Origin: Bradyrhizobium sp.
GTDB lineage: Bacteria > Pseudomonadota > Alphaproteobacteria > Rhizobiales > Xanthobacteraceae
Reading direction: 5' to 3'
Assembly: GCF_022844465.1 (NCBI RefSeq)
Contig: NZ_JALHLP010000005.1
Span: 202,046-266,045 of the forward strand
DNA length: 64,000 bases
The number at the start of each line of letters is the position of its first letter. Within the stretch, counting starts at the first letter, position 1. Both the position numbers and the translations under genes were made by a program. The notes beneath the pieces were generated by a model, which did not search any database, was not told where the DNA came from, and worked only from the letters and a program-made list of their open reading frames with translations. Positions 54,707 through 63,868 of the stretch are shown here, piece after piece.

Positions 54707-56626
54707 CTAAGCCGCCACTCCACGAGCCCCTAATCGCGCAGCAGCGCCTGCGCGCGCGAGACGTGCTATCAGTGAATCGTCTAGGCGCTGCAGAAATCTA
54801 AGAATAGCATGCAGCTCGTATAGCATTTTTGGCTCAAGGGAGAATGCCAGAAGTTCAAGACGCTTTGCCATTTTGTCCAAAGATCGCTTGCGATCTGGAT
54901 CAGCGCCAATGCTCTCGATAATTCGAAAAATGGTCTCGCGCACCGCGTCAACATCTTCACAAACGCGAGCGGCAGCCAGAGAAAGATCGGCAGCTTTTTC
55001 TGCCAGTTCTGCATCTTGATAAAGGACCGAGACATAGACCGCTACTGTTATGATAAATTGGAAGTCTTTGTCCTCTGCGCTTTGCGCACCTCTCATCTTG
55101 GCAAGAAGCACGTGAACCGCATGAACAGCCTCCGAGGGGCACCCGTAGGTGAACAGGAATGGAGCGAGACCCATTAGATTCTCGTTTGTAGGCTCGTCTA
55201 TAAATTTGGCATAGAACTGCACTACATCACCGAGCTCAGTCAGAACTGGTTGTTTTGTCCGAGCGCTTTCACCTACAGCTGGAAGTGTCGACAGAAAATA
55301 CGTGCCGCCTTTGATGAGTTTCTCTTCAATCGCAGTAAAATGGGCATGCCAAGCTGGCGGACGCAAATGCTCCGGTACGGATCGTATAGCGAAACGTGCA
55401 CGTCCGGCAGCGTCCGACTTAAGGAAATTGGCTCTTATCCAATCTGGCCTCCATCTTGGCTCGTCGAATAGGTCAAAGCATGTAGAGGCATAATAGCTCG
55501 GACCAAAGTGTTCCATGGCCCACGAGAACAGACTCGCCGCGTCCACGTTGCAATCACCTGCGGCTCGTGCAAATAGCGATGCTTGAGCAGCCATATTTAG
55601 GCGCCTCCAAAAGGGAGGGCGCTTCCGCCACTCATGATTTAATCCAAGCCTGGCGCCGGCAATTGCAAAGGACGTTGCAAAGAGACCGCAGCTGTTTTGC
55701 AAGTTATCCCCTTCGCCAAAAAGGGCATCGAGTATTCTTGTTCCGGGTCCAGCAAAACGCTCGTCACGCTGTACCCAATCCGCCGCGATCTCAAGCGCAC
55801 CTAGAAGTGCAAAATGATCCGAAAATGTTAGAACGGGCTCAATAGCAGCCAACACTACAGAGCCATCATACTCTCTTAGGAGGGCAATCGGGACTAAGCC
55901 CGGCGCGCAAAACGTCAATGATGCCGACCAGATTGCAAGTCGCGGGTCGCGCGACATCCGCATGTCAAACTCACGCCGAAGTTCAGTCGTGCAAAAATCG
56001 GCAAGCGAGTTGGATGTTTCGAGAGGGGCCGTAAGATTGTCCCAATAGTCGAGATCATCCGGTAAAAGGCTATCGGGTCTCAATCGTTGCTTGTCGAGTT
56101 GTTCGGCCAACCGAACTTCAAGCGCCTGGGGCGATTTTTGAAGATGCATGACCGAAGTGAGGAACGTATCGTTCGAAAAGGTCGGCCCCGCCACCATCGA
56201 ATGTAATTCCCGAACGACGAGATCGGTTAAGGAGTTTTTCGCTAGGTATTTGGTCAACCAGCGTTGACGCTGTTCGATCTCTTGACTCAACAGGCCTGCG
56301 TAATCAAACCGCAACCGTTCGTTCCCAACCTCAACGAGGCCAGCGCCGTCATCTGCAAAGAATGCTGTCGCCAAAATTTGAAGGTCATTCAGAAGCGGGA
56401 CCCGCTCGTTCGTCCTTATGGCCTCACGGAACGCTTCGAAAAGTGCGTCTTGTGAGATCGATACATCTCGGCCGAGCTTAACGGGCCGGTTGGTCTTTAT
56501 GTTGAACTGAGTAGCGATAGTGCCGTCAGACAGCAGATCAGAGTGAAGCGACTGAGGAATGCGTTCCAAAGCAAACAACGTTCGCATGCGCCTGAGGTCA
56601 TCCTTGTCATTCTTCGTCATTATCAT
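54707..56626 (-). CDS. Unknown 639-residue protein, coupled to the hydrolase-PIN gene
   Basis: I do not recognise a family. The sequence is mostly predicted alpha-helical, acidic to neutral, with no signal peptide, membrane helix, cysteine cluster or nucleotide-binding loop; short repeats of helix-turn-helix character in the second half (e.g. LAEKAADLSLAAARVCEDVDAV) suggest a scaffold of TPR-like repeats. It overlaps the end of the upstream 1544-residue gene by 14 to 20 bp (ATG at 56626 or 56620; GAGGAT fits 56620), so it is translated with it and likely a partner subunit. It converges with the CHAT gene, 58 bp apart. Confidence 0.8.
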   Translation of the reverse strand: MIMTKNDKDDLRRMRTLFALERIPQSLHSDLLSDGTIATQFNIKTNRPVKLGRDVSISQDALFEAFREAIRTNERVPLLNDLQILATAFFADDGAGLVEVGNERLRFDYAGLLSQEIEQRQRWLTKYLAKNSLTDLVVRELHSMVAGPTFSNDTFLTSVMHLQKSPQALEVRLAEQLDKQRLRPDSLLPDDLDYWDNLTAPLETSNSLADFCTTELRREFDMRMSRDPRLAIWSASLTFCAPGLVPIALLREYDGSVVLAAIEPVLTFSDHFALLGALEIAADWVQRDERFAGPGTRILDALFGEGDNLQNSCGLFATSFAIAGARLGLNHEWRKRPPFWRRLNMAAQASLFARAAGDCNVDAASLFSWAMEHFGPSYYASTCFDLFDEPRWRPDWIRANFLKSDAAGRARFAIRSVPEHLRPPAWHAHFTAIEEKLIKGGTYFLSTLPAVGESARTKQPVLTELGDVVQFYAKFIDEPTNENLMGLAPFLFTYGCPSEAVHAVHVLLAKMRGAQSAEDKDFQFIITVAVYVSVLYQDAELAEKAADLSLAAARVCEDVDAVRETIFRIIESIGADPDRKRSLDKMAKRLELLAFSLEPKMLYELHAILRFLQRLDDSLIARLARAGAAARLGARGVAA

Positions 56627-59600
56627 CCTCGTGCAATTTAGTAATGAAATCGCGAATATACGAAATAACTTCGTTATAGAAATCGCGATCGTTCTTCCGC
56701 AAGTCTGACAAGATTGCTGTTTCGAGCCACTCGTTGTAGGCTGCTCGGACTTGATCGTCGCCGATTTCGACCGGCATGGCCATGCTGGCTATTGAAACGC
56801 GATTAACCGCGCTCGACCAGTTGGGCGGAGGATTGCCCCGCCACGAATAGAGCCATTCGTCTAAATTCGGTTGCAGGTTGAGGACAAGGGCGCTCAGCGC
56901 TGCCGCACGCTCGTGGTCCGCCTCCAAGTTCCAGAGTTGAACTAATGCTCTTCTCGGCGAAGTGGCTAGCGACAACAGCCAGCGAATTTCATTGGGAAAC
57001 TGCGGCATCTCGGCCACGCGAGCCAGATCAATGCTCTCTCGTATCGCTCGAAACTCAGCTGATTCAGTAGCACCGGATCGCTGAGCGGCCGCAACAATTT
57101 CATCCTCGTCGACCGGCATCAGCAGAGCTCCGGCCACTCGTAGCCGGTACCGCAAATGCCGCCTATCTAGTTCGGATATCAGATTTCGTGCACGAAACTC
57201 TTCAATGATATCCAGGGTACTAACTGTCCGGGCTCTGTGATTTAATTTATCCTGAGCGAACGGCTCACTATTTAAGACGCGATCGTCGAAAGCGACGCCG
57301 TCAGCGTTACCCAAATCCGACAGAAGATAGAGTGTCGATGATCGACCACCCTCTTCATCTGAGTCTTCGCTGGAACCAGCGTCTGGACTGATCGTCTTCG
57401 GACCGAAGAAAAGTTTGCGGGATTCGTAGGCATCGCGAACAGCAACGCGAACGCTTTCCAAGATATTTAGCACTTCTGTGACGTGAATGTTATGATCGAT
57501 CAGAATAAGAGCTTCTTCTTCGGAGTCTCCTTCGATCGTAATATCTGTGAATGTAGACAAAACGATCGGAAACAGATTCGTGTGCTGCAAATAGGAAAGC
57601 GCTAAAGCGTCAATAAACAGCGGTTTTTGAGGAGCGAGCTTTGCGGGGGAAGACCAGCCCTTGTCTTGAATGGAGAAGTATTCTTTTGCGGTCGCCTCTA
57701 GAATTTCATCAACAACACCGAGATCCTTGAGAAGCTCTAGTAAGGTATGCATGTCGGCTAACAGGTCGGCCTGGCTATCGATGTTCGGAGCTATTTGATC
57801 CAAACCTGGCCTGTGCAGAGGTGCCGGACGCAAAATGACGCCATTTGCGCGCCGCGCTGCTCGCAAGAGAGCGGCAAAATCATTCCCAACTTCTAAATCC
57901 AGCTCGTCTTGTTCCGTTTTTGGTGCTCGTAGTACCTGAACTTGCGCACGCGCTATGGCGCGCTGAATCTCTTCTGCCCTGCGCAGGCGCGATCGCTGGA
58001 ACTGCCTAATTTTCCGTTGACCCTCGAACATTTCTTGTAGGGTCCCCGAGGCGACCATGATCGCGGGGAACGCCTCAATTACTTTCGGTAGGAGCCCGAG
58101 CCAACCAAGTAGCATTAATGCAGTTATATCGAGCGCAATAATACCGAGATCGCCGAAAGGCTCTGGCTTACGTGCGCCGCTGAAGAGGGGTATCGCGATA
58201 CGTCGTCTGGCATCGTCCAGCGCCGAATTCCGAACAATGTTCCGCAAAATAATGTCAACGACCGTCGTTCTAAGCGCGGGAGCAGCCATCACTAATGGCA
58301 CTTCGCCATTGACAACATGTTCGCTAATTTTCCTTGTACGCTCGTTCCATTCTAATTGCTGGGGCAGCAGCTCCTTTAATTCGAATCTCTTGATGGGCCC
58401 GTCTTCGCCAGAAAGATCGATTGCTTTTCTAAACCAATCGTGGACCCCCGGGAGCTTGTCTTCCAAATCCTCTTCCATCGCGAGCGTATAGGCGCCTAAC
58501 CATACGTTAGGATCATCGCCTGCTCGCTCTAAAGCCGCCTTCAGCAGGTCAAGCATGGGGCCTTGGCCGGAAGCCTGCGAAAGGTGCGCCGCTTGCATTA
58601 GCAATCTAGGGTTATGGGACGCTGGATTGTCCAAAAAGGCCGTGAGAACGGTCGCCAAAGTTTCCCAACTGCCGCTTGCAATTGAAAGAGCAATTTCAAG
58701 CTGCAAGTCTCGATGCGGCGGCGTTCTTCTACCGAGCTCATCGACGAGCTCTTGAACCTCGCGCAAGCGTCCGAGGTTATACAGCATCCAAGCATAGTGA
58801 ATGGCTAATGCTGGATACCGCTCGCACAGCACCGGATGAGATTCGAATAAGCGAACGAAATTTTTCCTATCACCCGCTTTGGCGAAGGCCTGCGCAGCAA
58901 TCCCGATATCGCCCGGGTCTGCAGTTTTTTCATAAAGCTGTTCGGCATATACGGCGATTTGGCGGTCGTCGCCGGCCTGCATGAGCGCCGTGAGAAGTGA
59001 ACGTAGCGATTCTGCTGTACCTGCCGTCTCATGTGCCTTGAGGTAAACGGCAATCGGGTCGCCGCCTCGGCCTTTCTCTATCTCTGCTTCGAGGGCCGAA
59101 AGATGCTGGGGCCCGAAGTGATCCCGATTTTCGTTCAGCAGCGCCTGGGCCGACGTTGTCTCTTGAGCTTTGGCGAGGGCTTGAATTTCGATAGATGCAA
59201 TCGCGGCAGGCTCGAACCAAGCGTTAAACTGAGTCCGATTACTTGCGATCAGATCGGCTATGGCTTTCGCACTCTGCCCATGCAGCCGGAGGACGAGCGC
59301 TGCTTCCAATTCTGATTTGCTCAGACCGCCAAGTTCTCTTCTCCTTTCGATATACTGTTCAATTGGTCTAGGATCAAAATATTCGCGATCAAACGCGAGT
59401 GCAAACTGCACGCGATGCAGAGCCGTCTCGGGATTGAGCATTTCGCTCCGAAGTCGGCTGATAGCTGGTGCGCGTCGGTAAGGATTTAGGAGATCGCACC
59501 AGACTCGCAATAAGTCCGCAGACTGCTTCGCCTCTGTAAGCCCAAGCTCCTGCAATACCGGAATCAATCGTAGCAGATCAGAAGAAGCGAGGGTTAATCG

Positions 59601-61241
59601 ATCAACGACGTCGGCTTCGGGCAAGATCGGGTGGATGCTCCGCACATCGAGAGGCCGTGGCTGAAATACCAAAAATTGATCCGGAGCAGGAATCACAGAG
59701 GCCAAAAGGGAAAGCGCGCGCAGCAACAAGAAGTTCGGACATGCAATTAAAACATCATCTGGCAAGCTTATCAGAAGTCGGCGAAGAGGCTCGACGGTTT
59801 CCTGGCTTAGATAGGCCATCGCGATGGAATGGAGGCCGGTCGCGTTGAGTGAAGATAGCGAAACGTTGCTTCCCTTCATCCATGATACGGCATTCTCGAC
59901 GCCTTTCTGTCGGACGAGAATGCTAACAAACGTTGACTGACCTTCGATGTCAGTAGCATCGCGCAGAATGCGCATTGCTTCATCCACGCGGCCTTCGGCC
60001 TCTTCGAGTCTGGCTCGTCCTGGAGCGTCGTTTTCATCGCCAGCCAAAGACTGCGCCGATTGGAGGAGGGATTTCGCGCGATCGATCTGTTTTCGGACGG
60101 ACGCGCTACGAGAGGCGCGGAGAAGTACCTTACGTCGAAGGTTTGCTGGCGTTGCAGCATATTTACCGCCTAAGACAGCTTGGGCTAACGCTTGAAATTC
60201 ATCGGATCGTGCGCCTTCAGGAAACTGTGAGCGGCGCAACGTGCGATCATACTGTCGTTCCAGATCGCGGGAGAGCGCTTCGGCAATAAGTGGATCGATA
60301 GTAATCGCCTCTATTTCAGGCGAAGACGGCGTGGGCTTTGCGACCATTAGTGCGTCCATCTTCTGATGGAGCCCTTCAAGGCTACTGCTACTTTTTAGAA
60401 GTTCGTCTGCTATTGCGGTGTCGCGGTGTACTCCGACTGGGGGCTGTGCCAAAAAGTCACGGACATGAATGTAGATCTCATCATCTCGATCTCTGGGAGA
60501 GCAAATCGTCGAATGATTGGCATCCACAAAGATTGGATCAGAGGAAAGTCCAGGATCGGCACTGTCTGGCTTAACAATTTGCCCAAGCAATGTTCGCTGA
60601 CCCTCAATTAGATTAAGCGAGGCGACACTGTGGTTTCTTGAAAAATGGCGATACCAAAGATTCAAATCGCGGAGATAAGGTGCGTTTCTAAGAAGGTCTA
60701 GAGCAGATGCCGAAGGACGCGTGATCAAGCGCGTCAGATTTGCAAAAGTCGCAAGGTCCGCTCCGAGATGAGGCGTACCTAAGAAGCAAATCCGTCGGGT
60801 ATTGTGCAAAATTGCCGCGATCTGCGAGTCACTCGGAGCTTTTGCCTCCGCAGTTCGCAAAATTTGCTTCGTTAACAACCCGCCGTAGCTGTAAGCGACA
60901 AATGAAATTTCACCTGAGGCAAACTCTACGCGTGATCGCAGTAGGGCTAGCAGATTGCCGCCGCGATCGGGAAAAGACATTGAGTTCCCGCGCCAGCGGG
61001 TGCGAGCTGCATCGTATCTGACAGTCCAAATGGCGATATTTTTGAGATCGGCTGTTAGCCACAGCGGCCAATTTGTTGGCGGAACGCTCGCTGAAAGCCA
61101 GTCATCTAAATTGCCACGACCGAGGCCATGGACAAACACCACATGGTGTTCCACGACTGCGTCGGCGTGCTGCAACGTTAATTCGGCCAGTTTTCCCTCC
61201 GAATGCCTGGGGCAATTCAATGCGCCGTCTCGGCGGATCAC
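56607..61241 (-). CDS. Giant SERAC1-like serine hydrolase - TPR-like scaffold - PIN-like protein
   Basis: A 1544-residue GTG-initiated protein. Residues 30-265 are an alpha/beta hydrolase of the SERAC1/DUF676 type: oxyanion segment VVFVHGLGRG (His38-Gly39), nucleophile Ser118 in VAYSYGG, FLGTPHLGADLA, and catalytic His243 in VDANHSTI with Asp240 nearby. Residues about 320-1000 are helical, in TPR-like pairs. At 1034 the segment IIALDITALMLLG (Asp1038), then TLQEM (Glu1070), begins a PIN-like fold that seems to resume at GVAFDDRVLNSE (Asp1319/Asp1320) and TVSTLDIIEEF after a long insert. The acidic tail ends EDDNDEE. The first gene of a two-gene unit. PIN assignment is by eye and less certain than the hydrolase. 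Confidence 0.82.
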   Translation of the reverse strand: MIRRDGALNCPRHSEGKLAELTLQHADAVVEHHVVFVHGLGRGNLDDWLSASVPPTNWPLWLTADLKNIAIWTVRYDAARTRWRGNSMSFPDRGGNLLALLRSRVEFASGEISFVAYSYGGLLTKQILRTAEAKAPSDSQIAAILHNTRRICFLGTPHLGADLATFANLTRLITRPSASALDLLRNAPYLRDLNLWYRHFSRNHSVASLNLIEGQRTLLGQIVKPDSADPGLSSDPIFVDANHSTICSPRDRDDEIYIHVRDFLAQPPVGVHRDTAIADELLKSSSSLEGLHQKMDALMVAKPTPSSPEIEAITIDPLIAEALSRDLERQYDRTLRRSQFPEGARSDEFQALAQAVLGGKYAATPANLRRKVLLRASRSASVRKQIDRAKSLLQSAQSLAGDENDAPGRARLEEAEGRVDEAMRILRDATDIEGQSTFVSILVRQKGVENAVSWMKGSNVSLSSLNATGLHSIAMAYLSQETVEPLRRLLISLPDDVLIACPNFLLLRALSLLASVIPAPDQFLVFQPRPLDVRSIHPILPEADVVDRLTLASSDLLRLIPVLQELGLTEAKQSADLLRVWCDLLNPYRRAPAISRLRSEMLNPETALHRVQFALAFDREYFDPRPIEQYIERRRELGGLSKSELEAALVLRLHGQSAKAIADLIASNRTQFNAWFEPAAIASIEIQALAKAQETTSAQALLNENRDHFGPQHLSALEAEIEKGRGGDPIAVYLKAHETAGTAESLRSLLTALMQAGDDRQIAVYAEQLYEKTADPGDIGIAAQAFAKAGDRKNFVRLFESHPVLCERYPALAIHYAWMLYNLGRLREVQELVDELGRRTPPHRDLQLEIALSIASGSWETLATVLTAFLDNPASHNPRLLMQAAHLSQASGQGPMLDLLKAALERAGDDPNVWLGAYTLAMEEDLEDKLPGVHDWFRKAIDLSGEDGPIKRFELKELLPQQLEWNERTRKISEHVVNGEVPLVMAAPALRTTVVDIILRNIVRNSALDDARRRIAIPLFSGARKPEPFGDLGIIALDITALMLLGWLGLLPKVIEAFPAIMVASGTLQEMFEGQRKIRQFQRSRLRRAEEIQRAIARAQVQVLRAPKTEQDELDLEVGNDFAALLRAARRANGVILRPAPLHRPGLDQIAPNIDSQADLLADMHTLLELLKDLGVVDEILEATAKEYFSIQDKGWSSPAKLAPQKPLFIDALALSYLQHTNLFPIVLSTFTDITIEGDSEEEALILIDHNIHVTEVLNILESVRVAVRDAYESRKLFFGPKTISPDAGSSEDSDEEGGRSSTLYLLSDLGNADGVAFDDRVLNSEPFAQDKLNHRARTVSTLDIIEEFRARNLISELDRRHLRYRLRVAGALLMPVDEDEIVAAAQRSGATESAEFRAIRESIDLARVAEMPQFPNEIRWLLSLATSPRRALVQLWNLEADHERAAALSALVLNLQPNLDEWLYSWRGNPPPNWSSAVNRVSIASMAMPVEIGDDQVRAAYNEWLETAILSDLRKNDRDFYNEVISYIRDFITKLHEDDNDEE

Positions 61242-61450
61242 GCCTTTCGTGAGCGCCGCGATTCCTCAATATACGCGATTGAATAGGAGGGGAACAAAAA
61301 TAGAACTTGCGGGGCTTTGCGGTCAAGCCGTCGAATGGTCTTCTCCACATCGCTTGCAATTGGCGCGCTCGGAATGGTTCGAACTATTGACCCTCGGAAC
61401 CGAAATCCGATGCTTGGGGCTCTGAATTTATGACATCCGATGAACGAACG

Positions 61451-62953
61451 TTACCCGAGAAGTTGACGTTGCTGCTCCCACGAGAGGGGAAGCGCCTTCG
61501 GGATCTGCCGGAGGAGAATGGTTGCCTCACCGGAAATGACAGCTGACGTCAGTTCTGGCGGTAGGAACGCCAGCCGCAATCCTTGCCGGATCACCTTGGG
61601 ATGAAGGTTTGCCGCTTTGGCGAGGTCTTCGATGCAGGCATGGCGTCCGCTCGACAAGTCGGTGAGCCAGGCATGCGCGCGGACAACCGACTTGAGCAGC
61701 TTCTGGTCGATTTTCTCGGCTGGCGATGCGGGTTTGATCTCGGCAGTTCCCCTCAGTTGGGGTGACCAGGGAATGTCGATCGACCGTTTCCTTCCTTTGA
61801 CTTGCTTGAGGGCGATGCGGATGCGCCCTGTCGCCACGGTGATCTGGTCGACGTGTTCGAGAAGTTGCTCGCTGGACGCATCGAGCTCTTTTTCCAGCGC
61901 GGTCTTGACGAGGTTTTCGACTTCGGGTGCCGGGACCCTTGTAACGGTGCCAGCCAGATGCTTGCGCCCGCGAAGCGCGGTACTGACGTAGAAGCGATAG
62001 CGCACGCCGTTCTTGCTGGAGAAGCTCGGGCCCATCCGATTGCCTTTGTCGTCAAACAGTTTCCCTTGGAGCAGGGCGCCGCCTTCGGAGAATTTGACCT
62101 TACGCTTGACCACATTCGACTTGAGAAGTTCCTGCACGCTGTCAAACAGGGAGCGCTCCAGAATTGCCTCGTGCTCGCCCCTGAACCACTTGCCGCCGTG
62201 ATGGGTTTCACCGAGGTAGATTCGATTCTTGAGGAAGTGGGCAAGGGGGCCATAGGTGAAGGGGATGCCCCCCTGAAATTTTGCGACTTTGGTCTTGCGA
62301 TGCTTGGTGACGATCTTCCGCCGGTCCAGCTCTGCGACAAGCCGGCTGAACGAGCCAAGCTCCAGGTAGAGGCGGAAGATGGTTCGGACGGTTTCTGCCT
62401 CGGCTTTGTTGATGACGAGCTTCTTGTCCTTGGCGTCATAGCCGAGCGGCACGGAGCCGCCGGTCCATTTGCCCTTGCGTCGACTGGCGGCGACCTTGTC
62501 GCGGACCCGTTCGGCCGACAGCTCGCGTTCGAACTGCGCAAAGGAAAGCAGGACGTTCAGCGTCAGCCGACCCATCGAGGTGGTCGTATTGAACTGTTGG
62601 GTAACGGCAACGAACGAGATTGATCTGGCATCAAAGGCCTCGACCAGTTTAGCAAAATCGGCGAGCGACCTGGTCAAGCGGTCGATCTTGTAGACCACGA
62701 CCACATCGACCTTGCCGGCCTCGATGTCGGCAAGCAGCTTCTTCAGGGCGGGGCGGTCGAGGTTGCCTCCGGAGTATGCCGGATCATTGTATTGCTGGGG
62801 CAGGGCCCTCCATCCCTGAAAGGCCTGACTCTTGATGTAGGCTTCGCAGGCCTCCCGCTGGGCATCCAGCGAGTTGAATTCCTGCTCAAGCCCGTGCTCA
62901 GTGGACTTGCGGGTATAGATCGCGCAGCGAACGACCTTGGTGTCACTTGCCAT
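61451..62953 (-). CDS. Large serine recombinase
   Basis: A 500-residue site-specific recombinase. The resolvase/invertase catalytic domain is N-terminal, with Ser17 in YTRKSTEHG and the arginine-rich VVVYKIDRLTRSLADF segment; a recombinase domain (SVPLGYD, then KNRIYLGETHHGG) and a zinc-ribbon-like region in which the cysteines are missing follow. The C-terminus carries a HTH-like segment (EDLAKAANLHPKVIRQGLRLAFL). Its ATG overlaps the DUF2924 stop by 11 bp. Such enzymes integrate and excise islands at short core sites, often with a separate directionality factor. Confidence 0.93.
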   Translation of the reverse strand: MASDTKVVRCAIYTRKSTEHGLEQEFNSLDAQREACEAYIKSQAFQGWRALPQQYNDPAYSGGNLDRPALKKLLADIEAGKVDVVVVYKIDRLTRSLADFAKLVEAFDARSISFVAVTQQFNTTTSMGRLTLNVLLSFAQFERELSAERVRDKVAASRRKGKWTGGSVPLGYDAKDKKLVINKAEAETVRTIFRLYLELGSFSRLVAELDRRKIVTKHRKTKVAKFQGGIPFTYGPLAHFLKNRIYLGETHHGGKWFRGEHEAILERSLFDSVQELLKSNVVKRKVKFSEGGALLQGKLFDDKGNRMGPSFSSKNGVRYRFYVSTALRGRKHLAGTVTRVPAPEVENLVKTALEKELDASSEQLLEHVDQITVATGRIRIALKQVKGRKRSIDIPWSPQLRGTAEIKPASPAEKIDQKLLKSVVRAHAWLTDLSSGRHACIEDLAKAANLHPKVIRQGLRLAFLPPELTSAVISGEATILLRQIPKALPLSWEQQRQLLG

Positions 62954-63428
62954 CGGCGGCCTCCTGCTGGCTTGCCGACCGCAGGCCGAAGAACCGGGGG
63001 CCGTTCCATCTGGTCCCCGTGATCAGCTTGGCGATCTCCGAAAGGCTGGCGTAGGTCTTGCTGTCGAAGGCAAAGCCGTTCCTCAAGACCATCACCCGGT
63101 AGGTCCGGCGATTCCACGTCCGCACCAGCTCGGACCCCGGCTTGATCCGCTGCGGCAGCTCGAGGCGGCCATTGGGCTTGGCGGCGGCCACCTTCACCAT
63201 CTGATCGAGCAGCCTCTTGGTCGACGGGGGAAGGCCGCCATAGGCCTTCTCCTGAATCGTGTGGGCAATGCTGCGCCGCAGGAGGTCCGGGCCGAAAGCC
63301 CTTGGCGGTTCGGACCGGAACAGCTCCCGGTAGCGTGCCCGAAGGTTCGCGATCGGCATGGCCGGCAGCCGATCCAGCTCCGCCTCGACGGCTGGATCGG
63401 CCTTGGCCAGTCTCTTCTCGGAGTTCAC
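62943..63428 (-). CDS. DUF2924 protein
   Basis: A 161-residue protein matching DUF2924, which commonly accompanies serine recombinases in alphaproteobacterial and phage-derived islands ([31 protein letters not shown]..., then [16 protein letters not shown]). It starts at GTG, sharing GTGA with the stop of the DUF3489 gene, and overlaps the recombinase start by 11 bp, so translation of all three is coupled. A directionality or DNA-binding helper role is plausible, not shown. Confidence 0.88.
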   Translation of the reverse strand: MNSEKRLAKADPAVEAELDRLPAMPIANLRARYRELFRSEPPRAFGPDLLRRSIAHTIQEKAYGGLPPSTKRLLDQMVKVAAAKPNGRLELPQRIKPGSELVRTWNRRTYRVMVLRNGFAFDSKTYASLSEIAKLITGTRWNGPRFFGLRSASQQEAADGK

Positions 63429-63775
63429 GATGCCGCGCCCGACCTGGCAATGCGATAGACGCGCGTGCCCTCGAGCTTCTCGGAAGTGAGGTTAAGCTTC
63501 AGCTTCTTCTTGATCACCCCGGCAAAGAATCCGCGCACGGAATGCTGCTGCCAGTCCGTAGCCTTCATGATCGCGGCGATCGTCGTTCCCTTGGGCTGGC
63601 GGAGAAGGCCGAGCACGGTCTCCTGCTTGGACGGCCCGGCTGACGACTCTGCGGCCTTTGAGGCTGCCGTTCTGGCTGGAGCGGGTGCTTTGGCAGCCTT
63701 CCCGGCCTTGGAGGCCGACCGGCTCGCGCGAGACTTGGGGGATTTTGCTTTTGACTTCGATTTGCGGGTAGCCAT
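63425..63775 (-). CDS. DUF3489 protein (basic N-terminus, winged-helix-like)
   Basis: A 116-residue protein: a Lys/Ala/Pro/Ser-rich disordered basic N-terminus of about 50 residues, then a compact domain ([20 protein letters not shown], then [17 protein letters not shown] and VYRIAR) that resembles a winged helix and matches DUF3489. GGAGAGCC, spaced six bases, supports the ATG at 63775 over earlier in-frame starts. First intact gene of the recombinase cassette; likely binds DNA. Confidence 0.88.
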   Translation of the reverse strand: MATRKSKSKAKSPKSRASRSASKAGKAAKAPAPARTAASKAAESSAGPSKQETVLGLLRQPKGTTIAAIMKATDWQQHSVRGFFAGVIKKKLKLNLTSEKLEGTRVYRIARSGAAS

Positions 63776-63826
63776 CTGGCTCTCCATCGTTCCAGCGACA
63801 GCATCATGTGCTGCCACTGACACGAA

Positions 63827-63845
63827 CCCGGCTTTCGAAGCCGGG
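63827..63845. terminator. Short hairpin upstream of the cassette
   Basis: CCCGGCTT and AAGCCGGG pair perfectly with a 3-base loop, between the partial gene and the DUF3489 gene on the minus strand. It has no T-run, so it may attenuate or separate transcripts. Confidence 0.4.
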
Positions 63846-63868
63846 CGAGGGAGAGCCGCGGAAGCTGC

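Noticed and set aside
51628..61241. Type III-E CRISPR (gRAMP/TPR-CHAT) or gasdermin locus
   Set aside because: No CRISPR array, no gRAMP or Cas-like gene and no gasdermin-like gene is visible near the CHAT gene.
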